Shown here: piece by piece, positions 57,722 to 64,000 of the stretch | How the letters are laid out: each line of letters starts with the position of its first letter | How positions within the stretch are numbered: position 1 is the stretch's first letter | Assembly (NCBI RefSeq): GCF_002234595.1 | Contig: NZ_NMUL01000018.1 | Location: forward strand, 1-64,000 | Direction of reading: 5' to 3' | Source of the DNA: Amycolatopsis vastitatis | GTDB taxonomy: Bacteria > Actinomycetota > Actinomycetes > Mycobacteriales > Pseudonocardiaceae | Length of the DNA stretch: 64,000 nt | The notes under the pieces: model-generated | What the model was told of the DNA's origin: nothing | Databases searched by the model: none | What the model saw: only the letters and a program-made list of their open reading frames with translations | Position numbers and translations under genes: made by a program

Positions 57722-59203
57722 ATGGGCAGATCTCGCGCGGTTCTCGTCGGTGCTTGCTCGCTCCTGATCGCCGTGGCGTGCCCGGCGACCGCGCGTGCCG
57801 CCGACGGGCCCGCCCCCGTGTGCGGCCACCAGCCCGCCGAGTACGAGGACCCGCCGTCCGGGGCCGTCGCCGTCGATCCGGGCGTCGACGGCGACCTCGC
57901 GGCCAAGACGGCGGCGTCCCCTCCCGGAACCACGTTCTGGCTCCGGCCCGGCACCCACACGCTCGGGAGCGACGAGTTCGGCCAGGTCGCCCCGAAGGAC
58001 GGCGACGTGTACCTCGGCGCGCCGGGTGCGGTCGTCGACGGCCGCGGAGTCAACCGCGCGGCCTTCACCCAGCGGGCCCGCAACGTCCAGCTCCACGGCC
58101 TCACCGTCCGCGGGTTCGCGGCGCTGCAGGACCAGGGCGTGGTCAACCACGACTCCGGAGACGGCTGGCTCATCGAGAACACCACCATCGAGGACAACGC
58201 CGGCGCGGCGCTGATGGCCGGTGCCGGCCAGGTCGTCCGCCACAGCTGCCTGCGGAACAACGGGCAGTACGGGCTCAACGCGTACCAGGCCGGCGACGGC
58301 ATCACCGGGCTCGTCCTGGAGGGCAACGAGATCACCGGCAACAACACCGGTGACTGGGAGGCCAAGGTGCCGGGCTGCGGGTGCAGCGGCGGCGCCAAGT
58401 TCTGGGCCGTGAACGGGGCCGACATCCGCGGCAACTGGGTGCACGGCAACCACGGCGCCGGCCTGTGGGCCGACACGAACAACAACGACTTCCTCGTCGA
58501 GGACAACCTTTTCGAGGCCAACGACTCCGAGGCGCTGTTCTACGAGACCAGCTACAACCTCGTGCTGCGCGGCAACACCTTCCGCGGCAACGCCCTGGTG
58601 CAGGGCCGCGCGTTCGCTTCGCGCGGCGACAACTTCCCGGTGGCGACGGTGTACCTGTCGGAATCGGGCGGCGAAGCGCGCGTGCCGGCGCGGACGTCGG
58701 CCGTCGACATCACCGGGAACACCTTCGAGGACAACTGGGCCGGGATCACGTTGTGGGAGAACGCCGACCGCTTCTGCAACAGCCCGGCGAACACGTCTTC
58801 GGGCTACTGCACCAAGGTCGCTTCGAAGTCTTCGTGCGCGGCGGGCACGATCGAGCAGCGCCCGGCGTATGACGACTGCCGCTGGAAGACGCAGCGGGTG
58901 GAGATTCACGGGAACACCTTCCGGTTCGATGCTGGACGGGTGGGCTGCGCGAGCCTGTGCGGGCGGATGGCGCTGCTGTCGAACTACGGGACCTTCCCGG
59001 ATTGGTCTCCCTACAAGGGCACCGTGGTCGAGGAGGCGATCACCTTCGGCCAGGGCAACCGGTGGCACGACAACGCCTACACCGGGCCATGGACCTTCGT
59101 CGTGCATGACACCTCCAAGACGGTCGACGCTGCGGGCTGGCGGGCGGGGCCCTACTCGCAGGACGAGTGCTCTTCGTTCGACGGCGGGGTCGCCGGCTGC
59201 TGA
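57722..59203 (+). CDS. Secreted right-handed beta-helix protein
   Basis: 493 residues. A Sec signal peptide (~1-26, cleavage after ARA) precedes a parallel beta-helix (~95-370) with repeated NxFxxN/NTIxxN-type coils such as ENTTIEDNAG, RGNTFRGNA and TGNTFEDNWAG. The conserved C-terminal module (DWSPYKG, NRWHDN, YTGPWTF) recurs in the partial gene at the window's right edge. Several Cys may form disulfides. The fold suggests a glycan lyase, hydrolase or binding protein; no active site is obvious. A TAGCGT box six bases before the ATG could mean leaderless transcription. Confidence 0.85.
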   Translation: MGRSRAVLVGACSLLIAVACPATARAADGPAPVCGHQPAEYEDPPSGAVAVDPGVDGDLAAKTAASPPGTTFWLRPGTHTLGSDEFGQVAPKDGDVYLGAPGAVVDGRGVNRAAFTQRARNVQLHGLTVRGFAALQDQGVVNHDSGDGWLIENTTIEDNAGAALMAGAGQVVRHSCLRNNGQYGLNAYQAGDGITGLVLEGNEITGNNTGDWEAKVPGCGCSGGAKFWAVNGADIRGNWVHGNHGAGLWADTNNNDFLVEDNLFEANDSEALFYETSYNLVLRGNTFRGNALVQGRAFASRGDNFPVATVYLSESGGEARVPARTSAVDITGNTFEDNWAGITLWENADRFCNSPANTSSGYCTKVASKSSCAAGTIEQRPAYDDCRWKTQRVEIHGNTFRFDAGRVGCASLCGRMALLSNYGTFPDWSPYKGTVVEEAITFGQGNRWHDNAYTGPWTFVVHDTSKTVDAAGWRAGPYSQDECSSFDGGVAGC

Positions 59204-59369
59204 TCAGGAGCTTGCCGACGGGGTCCGACAGTTTTCACCGCGGCCCGTCTCGGCGACCGGGGATTTCCTTGCTACACAAGGGAAAAATTGCGAACGGAGA
59301 ATTCCGGACGCTCCGGGTTCACCCTTTTCAGCGATGGCGTTCGCACGGGTGTTCGGTACCGTCGGAGAC

Positions 59370-59984
59370 ATGCCCCTCGTTCCCACCGCCCTCCACCGCG
59401 ACGCGATCGACGTCGTCGCGTTCGACGCCATGGGCGTCCTGTACTCGAGCGCCGACGACGTCGGTGAGCTGCTCGTCCCGTACCTCCGCAGCCACGGCTG
59501 CGTGTTGGGCCGCGGCGAAATCGCCCAGCTGTACGAGGAATGCAGCCTCGGCAAGATGCCGTCCGCGGACTTCTGGACGACCGCCGGCGCTTCCGGGACA
59601 TCGGACGAGCAGTACTGCCGTGCCCATCGCCTCACCGAGGGCGTGGTCGCTCTGCTCGCCGAACTCGACGCGACCGGAGTGCGGCTCGCCTGCCTGAGCA
59701 ACGACGTCAGCGAGTGGTCCAAGCTGCTGCGCGATCGCTTCGGGCTCGGCGAGTACCTCACCGACTGGTTCATCAGCGGGGACATCGGAGTGCGCAAGCC
59801 CGATCCCGAGGCGTTCACCACGCTGTGCCGGCGGCTCGACGTCATCCCCGAACGGATTCTGTTCATCGACGACCGGGAGGAAAACGTCGCCGCGGCTCGC
59901 GGCGCCGGGCTTCAGGCGCTGTGGTTCGGCGCCCCTGGGCTGTCCACAATGGACGAGCTGCGGAAGGAGATCAGACCGTGGTGA
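59370..59984 (+). CDS. HAD-superfamily protein without the second motif-I aspartate
   Basis: 204 residues with a HAD fold and a small helical cap: motif I Asp19-A-Met21-G, motif II LSND, motif III Lys in VRKPDPEAF, motif IV FIDDREENV. The +2 Asp of HAD phosphatases is Met21 here. This fits dehalogenase- or phosphonatase-like members, or an inactive protein, better than a phosphatase. The ATG has GGAG close by; a TACCGT box lies seven bases before it. It converges with the next gene and overlaps it by 14 bp. Confidence 0.82.
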   Translation: MPLVPTALHRDAIDVVAFDAMGVLYSSADDVGELLVPYLRSHGCVLGRGEIAQLYEECSLGKMPSADFWTTAGASGTSDEQYCRAHRLTEGVVALLAELDATGVRLACLSNDVSEWSKLLRDRFGLGEYLTDWFISGDIGVRKPDPEAFTTLCRRLDVIPERILFIDDREENVAAARGAGLQALWFGAPGLSTMDELRKEIRPW

Positions 59985-60585
59985 AGCGCGCGCTCGGTTC
60001 TCCCCGAAGACGGCCGGCGGGCAGCCGCCGGTTGCAGAGGACGAGCAGGAGGTCCTGGGCCGCCCCGGTGATCGGTGTGCCGGTGCCGTACGACCAGTCG
60101 AGGTCGTCGGCGCGCAGAGCGACGCCGGTCAGGTCGGCGCCGAAGTACTTGATCTGCTTGGGCTTCATCGCCGCGAAGATCACCTCCAGGCGCTCCAAGG
60201 GCACCCGGCGGTCCAGCTTCAAGGCGGTCGTGATGTCCAGGCCGTGGATCACGTCGTGGCTCAGGGCCCCCTCCGCGCCGCCGCCCGGCGGCCGCCACGG
60301 GTGGTCCGCGTTGTCACGCAGCGACGCGACCAGCGCCTCGCGGGAAAGCTCCGCCGCTTCGCGGCGAGCCACCCGGTCGGCCATGACGTTGAAGCGGCCA
60401 CCGGACTTCAGCAGCTCCCGCACGAACCGGCCGGTCGAGAACCGGAAGGGCATCGTCATGTGGGCGACCACCTCGGGCACGCGCCAGCCGGCGCACAAGG
60501 TCGGCGTCGCCCAGGCGGACGGCGACAGCTCGTCGAGCAGCGCGGCCAGCTCCCGCCGTTCGGCGGCGATCAGGTCCTGGATCAT
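59971..60585 (-). CDS. Maleylpyruvate-isomerase-N/DinB-like, mycothiol-type enzyme
   Basis: 204 residues with the pattern of actinobacterial MDMPI_N proteins: LIAAERRELAALLDELSPSAWATPTLCAGWRVPEVVAHM (~4-42), a later His in SHDVIHGLDI, and a typical C-terminal segment. These are four-helix-bundle, metal-dependent enzymes, some of which use mycothiol; the substrate is unknown. The ATG has AAGGAG six bases upstream; the longer in-frame extension is not supported. Confidence 0.85.
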   Translation of the reverse strand: MIQDLIAAERRELAALLDELSPSAWATPTLCAGWRVPEVVAHMTMPFRFSTGRFVRELLKSGGRFNVMADRVARREAAELSREALVASLRDNADHPWRPPGGGAEGALSHDVIHGLDITTALKLDRRVPLERLEVIFAAMKPKQIKYFGADLTGVALRADDLDWSYGTGTPITGAAQDLLLVLCNRRLPAGRLRGEPSARFTTV

Positions 60586-60688
60586 CGGGGTCTCCTTCGC
60601 ACGTTGGTCACCCCACCGACGAACGACGACTGCCGAGACCGACAGGCTTTCCGCGCAGATCCGGAGCGGAGAACCCGGGCACCGGAAC

Positions 60689-61336
60689 TCAGAGCCGGTC
60701 GGCGACCCGATCCACCAGCCACGCCGTCGCGGGGACCACAGCCAGCGCGGCGCAGAAACCGCCGAGGGCATCGGTCGGGTAATGCGCGCCGAGGCCCACC
60801 TCGGCCCAGCCCATGGCCACCCCGGCGACCAGCGCCAGCCCGAGAACGAGCGCCACCGCGGCCGCGCGGCCGCGCCCCAGCCGGTCGGTCAGCAGCAGGC
60901 CGATGACCAGCGCGAGCGCCGTCGCCAAGGCCGTGTGCCCGCTGGGGTAGGAGAGGAACTCGCCGTGGATGGTGCGGCCGACGATCGGCTTGAGCACGGT
61001 CGTCACGGCCACCGTGGCCAGCACACCGAGCACGGTCAGCACCGCCGTCCGGACCCGGTGGAGGAGAAAGCAGACCGCCGCGATCAGGCCGACCAGGATC
61101 ACCGACCCCACCGGTTCGCCGCCGAAGTCGAAGACCAGGGCGACGTACCGCCACGGCGGCTCGACGCCGTCGATCGACGGGAGGAGCGCCGCGTCGATGC
61201 CGGTGAGGCCGGAGTCGTGGAAGTGCAGGATGCCGAGGGCGACGAGCACCGCCGTCGCCAGCGCGCCCGACATCGCCAGCGGGGCACGCAGCGCGGCCGG
61301 CAGGGCCGCGGGTGCCGTCCGGACGAGCTGTCTCAC
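60689..61336 (-). CDS. PAP2-family membrane phosphatase
   Basis: 215 residues with about six membrane helices and the phosphatase signatures KPIVGRTIHG (KxxxxxxR-like), YPSGHTA and GAHYPTDALGG. It is probably a lipid (undecaprenyl) pyrophosphatase or phosphatidate phosphatase; in this cluster a role in recycling the glycan lipid carrier is reasonable. The GTG start is in a GTGA overlap with the GT4 gene. Confidence 0.9.
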   Translation of the reverse strand: MRQLVRTAPAALPAALRAPLAMSGALATAVLVALGILHFHDSGLTGIDAALLPSIDGVEPPWRYVALVFDFGGEPVGSVILVGLIAAVCFLLHRVRTAVLTVLGVLATVAVTTVLKPIVGRTIHGEFLSYPSGHTALATALALVIGLLLTDRLGRGRAAAVALVLGLALVAGVAMGWAEVGLGAHYPTDALGGFCAALAVVPATAWLVDRVADRL

Positions 61337-62508
61337 CCGTGCGCCTCGATCGCCGCTTCATACCCGGCGACCAGCCGATCCAGCCCGACCGCGGGGGTGA
61401 AGTCCTTCTCGTACCGGACGCGGGCCGCGTCGCCCATGTCGCGGTTGCGGTCGCCGGCCACCGCGCGGAGGCGGTCCGCGAGCGAGGCAGGGTCGTTCGG
61501 CACGTGCAGAAGGCCGGTGACCCCGTCGTCGACGAGTTCGGGGAAGGCGCCATGCGCTGCCGCGACCGTCGGGACGCCGGCGGCCATCGCCTCGACGACC
61601 ACCAGGCCGAAGGCCTCCAGCCACGTCGACGGCGCGACCACCGCGACCGCGTCGGCGGTCAGGGCGCGGCACTCCGCCTTGTTCCGGAGGCCGACATACG
61701 AGACGTCGGAGCGTCCGGCCGCCCAGGCCGCGACCTCGTCCTGCATCGGCCCGGTACCGGCGATGACCAGTGGCACGCCCAGGGCACCGCCGAGGCGGTC
61801 CCAAGCCCGCATCAGCAGGCCGACCCCCTTCTCCTCGGTGATCCGGCCGAGGAACAGCACGTGGGACCCGTCGCCGGTGCGGCGGACACCGGGGTCGGTG
61901 ACGAAGTTGTGCTTCACCGCCATCCGCTCGCCGGGCATCCCGGCCGACACGAGGAGGTCACGTTGGGCCGCCGAAATGCAGAAGAACCGCGAAACGCCCG
62001 TCCACCACCGGCGCCGGTTCGCGACCATGCTCGCCGCCATCGGCACCGTGGCCGCGCTCGAACCGCGGTAGCAACCGTGCTTCACCGCGGGCAGCGGTGA
62101 GCCGCCGACACACTCGGTGCAGATGCGGCCGTCGCGGTGGAGCGTGCCGGGTGGGCAGACCATCGTGTAGTTGTGCAGCGTCGCGACCGCGGGCACGCCC
62201 GCGTCCGCGCAGGCGGCGACCACCGAAGGTGACAGCAGCGGGAACGTGTTGTGGATGTGCACGACGTCCGGGCGCGAGGCCCGCAGCCGGGCGGCGAGCT
62301 CCTTCCGCACCGCCGGGTTCCACGGCACCATCAGCGGCACCGCGGCCTTGCGGGGCAACGGCATCGCGGCGATGTCGTCGCTGCGGCGTTCGAACAGCGA
62401 CACCTTGTGGCCGCCCTCGGCGAGCAACGTCACCTCGGCGTCGACGACATTGTTCTCCCCGCTCGGCTGCTCGGACCGGTACCGGTTGTGGACCACGAGA
62501 ACCTTCAC
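61333..62508 (-). CDS. Family 4 glycosyltransferase
   Basis: 391-residue GT-B enzyme: N-terminal VKVLVVHNRYRSEQPSGENNVV, HIHNTFPLLSPSVVAAC, and the C-terminal donor site FLGRITEEKGVGLLMRA and EAFGLVVVEAMAAG (E-x7-E). The unusual N-terminal cysteine motif VCPPGTLHRDGRICTEC is shared with GT4 enzymes of capsule/exopolysaccharide loci. The GTG start overlaps the ligase gene; the stop overlaps PAP2. Confidence 0.93.
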   Translation of the reverse strand: MKVLVVHNRYRSEQPSGENNVVDAEVTLLAEGGHKVSLFERRSDDIAAMPLPRKAAVPLMVPWNPAVRKELAARLRASRPDVVHIHNTFPLLSPSVVAACADAGVPAVATLHNYTMVCPPGTLHRDGRICTECVGGSPLPAVKHGCYRGSSAATVPMAASMVANRRRWWTGVSRFFCISAAQRDLLVSAGMPGERMAVKHNFVTDPGVRRTGDGSHVLFLGRITEEKGVGLLMRAWDRLGGALGVPLVIAGTGPMQDEVAAWAAGRSDVSYVGLRNKAECRALTADAVAVVAPSTWLEAFGLVVVEAMAAGVPTVAAAHGAFPELVDDGVTGLLHVPNDPASLADRLRAVAGDRNRDMGDAARVRYEKDFTPAVGLDRLVAGYEAAIEAHG

Positions 62509-63776
62509 GCGCCCGCACCTCGCACGTCTGCCCCCTTCGCCGGGATGAATGCTTGCTCGTCGGACTGCGGCACCCCGCGGACCAGCAGCGACGCGGCGAC
62601 CGCCAGGTGCAGGAGGTATGGCGACGCGTCGCCGAGACCAGCTTCGGTATAGGAGGCAGAAACGGTGTAGGTGATCAAGAAGATCGCACACGCCCTCGCC
62701 AGCGAAGGAGGCCGCAGCACCGCGACGACGATCAGCGTCAGCAGGAACGCGGCGACCAGCCCGATCCCGACGAATCCCTGCTCGTGGTAGATCGCGAGCC
62801 AGCTGTTGTCGATCGGGAGGCCGTCGTAGGACTTGTCCGTCAGCCCGACGCCGAAGATGTACTCCGCCGTCGTCCGCGGGGCCTCGAGCAGCGCGTCCCA
62901 CACCTTTGCGCGGCCGGTCAGGCTGGAGAAGTTGTCCGCACTCTGCCCACGGAGGAACCACGTCTGGAGCGCACCCGCGAGCACCACGCCGGCGACCCCG
63001 CCGACGCCGACCGTCCACGCGAACACCTTCCGCGCGCGGGCGCTGGTCAGCAGCATCGACAGGAAGGCCACCGCGAGGCCGACGATCAGGCCGAGCGTCG
63101 CCGTGCGGGTGTGCGTGAGCATCAGCAGCGCCAGCACCGGGACCACGATGACCAACGCGCTGCGCCACGTCGTGCGGCGCCCGAACCAAAGGAGGAGCGT
63201 GAGCCCGGAGATGACGGCCGCGTACTGGCCGATCTGCGGCGGGGTGAGCGGCCAGATCGCGCCCGACAGCCGGCCGCCGTAGATGTCCGGCATCGCGTTG
63301 CCCGGGGCGATCACCAGGCCGATCGCCACGGACGCGAGCACGATCGCATACGTGCGGATGTGGTAGCGGACGAAGCTGAACCCGCCGTCCCACCAGCGCG
63401 TCAGCAGCCAGAGCGTCGAGAGGAACACGGTGAGCCGGAAGCACCGGAACAACGCGCCGGCGCCCTCCTGCAGGTCGGCGCTGGACATGATGCTCGTGAG
63501 CAGCAGCAACGTGAGCAGGAGGAGGTACGCGCTCGGCCGGATCCGCAGGTGCTTGTTCAGCACCAGCGCGATCACGAACGCGGTCATCAGCGAGCCCATG
63601 GTGACGAGCTGGCTGACCGACCGCGGCAGCGGCAGGACCGTCTTCGCGCCGGTCGACCCGAGGGTGTTGAGGATCAGCAGCGCCCAGGCCAGGCCGGCCC
63701 ACTTCGGGGTGGCCGACACAGGTCCGGGCGCAGCGTCGCCGCGGATGCCCGCCGGCGTTCCGGTGTGCGCGGTCAT
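62505..63776 (-). CDS. O-antigen-ligase/polymerase-like membrane protein
   Basis: 423 residues with about eleven to twelve hydrophobic helices and a large periplasmic loop containing SSLTGRAKVWDALLEAP and YIFGVGLTDKS, characteristic of the Wzy/WaaL family. It polymerises or attaches oligosaccharide repeat units outside the membrane. It forms an overlapping unit with the GT4 and PAP2 genes and begins one base after the beta-helix gene. Confidence 0.88.
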   Translation of the reverse strand: MTAHTGTPAGIRGDAAPGPVSATPKWAGLAWALLILNTLGSTGAKTVLPLPRSVSQLVTMGSLMTAFVIALVLNKHLRIRPSAYLLLLTLLLLTSIMSSADLQEGAGALFRCFRLTVFLSTLWLLTRWWDGGFSFVRYHIRTYAIVLASVAIGLVIAPGNAMPDIYGGRLSGAIWPLTPPQIGQYAAVISGLTLLLWFGRRTTWRSALVIVVPVLALLMLTHTRTATLGLIVGLAVAFLSMLLTSARARKVFAWTVGVGGVAGVVLAGALQTWFLRGQSADNFSSLTGRAKVWDALLEAPRTTAEYIFGVGLTDKSYDGLPIDNSWLAIYHEQGFVGIGLVAAFLLTLIVVAVLRPPSLARACAIFLITYTVSASYTEAGLGDASPYLLHLAVAASLLVRGVPQSDEQAFIPAKGADVRGAGA

Positions 63777-63777
63777 G

Positions 63778-64000
63778 TCAGCCCCCGCCCTGTGCGGTGT
63801 ACGTGCTCCCCGTGTCCTGCGAGTACGGCGAGCCTTCCCACTCGCCGATCTCGAGGACGCGGTCGGCCGCGTAGCCGATGAACGTCCACGGGCCGGCGTA
63901 GCTGTTGTCGTGCCAGCGGTTGTCCTGCTTGAACGTGATCGCTTCCTGGACCGCGTCGCCCTTGTACGGCGACCAGTCCGGGTAGGTGCCGAAGTTCGAC
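63778..64000 (-). CDS. C-terminal end of a second secreted beta-helix protein (partial)
   Basis: The last 73 codons of a gene that continues beyond the right edge. The translation contains FGTYPDWSPYKGDAVQEAIT, RWHDNSYAGPWTF and SPYSQDTGS, clearly related to the C-terminus of the beta-helix protein at 57722-59203. It is co-directional with the O-antigen-ligase gene that follows it, so the beta-helix protein and glycan assembly proteins are probably in one operon. Confidence 0.85.
   Translation of the reverse strand, partial: SNFGTYPDWSPYKGDAVQEAITFKQDNRWHDNSYAGPWTFIGYAADRVLEIGEWEGSPYSQDTGSTYTAQGGG

Noticed and set aside
55706..59107. 1133-codon minus-strand frame opposite the RmlC-like, aminotransferase and beta-helix genes
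   Set aside because: Shadow frame without motifs; the plus strand carries three recognisable protein families over this interval.
59264..59287. Short inverted repeat TTTCCTTG/CAAGGGAAA before the HAD gene
   Set aside because: Imperfect and isolated; could be chance. No known operator matches.

Overview
The window is high-GC DNA with frequent GTG/TTG starts, 4-bp ATGA/GTGA gene overlaps, a complete mce lipid-transport operon, type VII secretion (T7SS) accessory proteins and mycothiol/F420-type enzymes. This points to an actinomycete, most probably of the Pseudonocardiaceae (Amycolatopsis-like). The genus is an inference from gene content and order, not a measured identity.

Layout. (1) 1-1030: the 5' end of rpoB on the minus strand. 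(2) 1655-9913: two opposed T7SS-related loci. On the plus strand lie an SseB-like protein, an EspC-like helical protein, a 685-aa polymorphic toxin with a C-terminal ADP-ribosyltransferase domain, and an ankyrin-repeat protein. An ADP-ribosylglycohydrolase gene runs into them from the other strand. On the minus strand lie a helical protein, a DUF3558 lipoprotein, a PPE-like protein and an EspG chaperone. (3) 10132-21471: a full Mkl-YrbEAB-MceABCDEF importer operon plus two Mce-associated proteins, placed between rplL and rpoB. (4) 22015-31412: translation, transcription and secretion core genes (rplL, rplJ with an L10 leader, rplA, rplK, nusG, secE, tRNA-Trp, hadAB, rpmG, tRNA-Met, tRNA-Thr), interrupted by a few plus-strand enzymes. 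The order matches the mycobacterial arrangement I know from M. tuberculosis. (5) 31493-43720: housekeeping and accessory genes: a degenerate-GGDEF/EAL protein, GNAT acetyltransferase, tandem SAM methyltransferases, lon with a probable HspR operator, a methyltransferase, tRNA-Tyr, YajQ, a lipoprotein and a secreted beta-propeller. (6) 43797-64000: a surface-glycan region with rfbA, htpX, a YVTN propeller behind tandem repeats carrying Shine-Dalgarno sites, and then a tightly coupled ten-gene operon. That operon encodes a C-methyltransferase, nucleotidyltransferase, PIG-L deacetylase, epimerase, DUF4910 peptidase-like protein, flippase, GT2, pyruvyltransferase, RmlC-like epimerase and aminotransferase. 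It is followed by secreted beta-helix proteins, a HAD protein and an opposing GT4/O-antigen-ligase/PAP2 module.

The genes suggest three functional stories: an export-linked ADP-ribosylating toxin with one or two candidate neutralising proteins; a single-operon Mce lipid importer embedded in the ribosomal/RNA-polymerase superlocus; and an uncharacterised surface polysaccharide pathway that uses an unusual, possibly pyruvylated, amino- or C-methyl-sugar and a peptidase-like enzyme. No transposase, CRISPR array or phage gene was seen.
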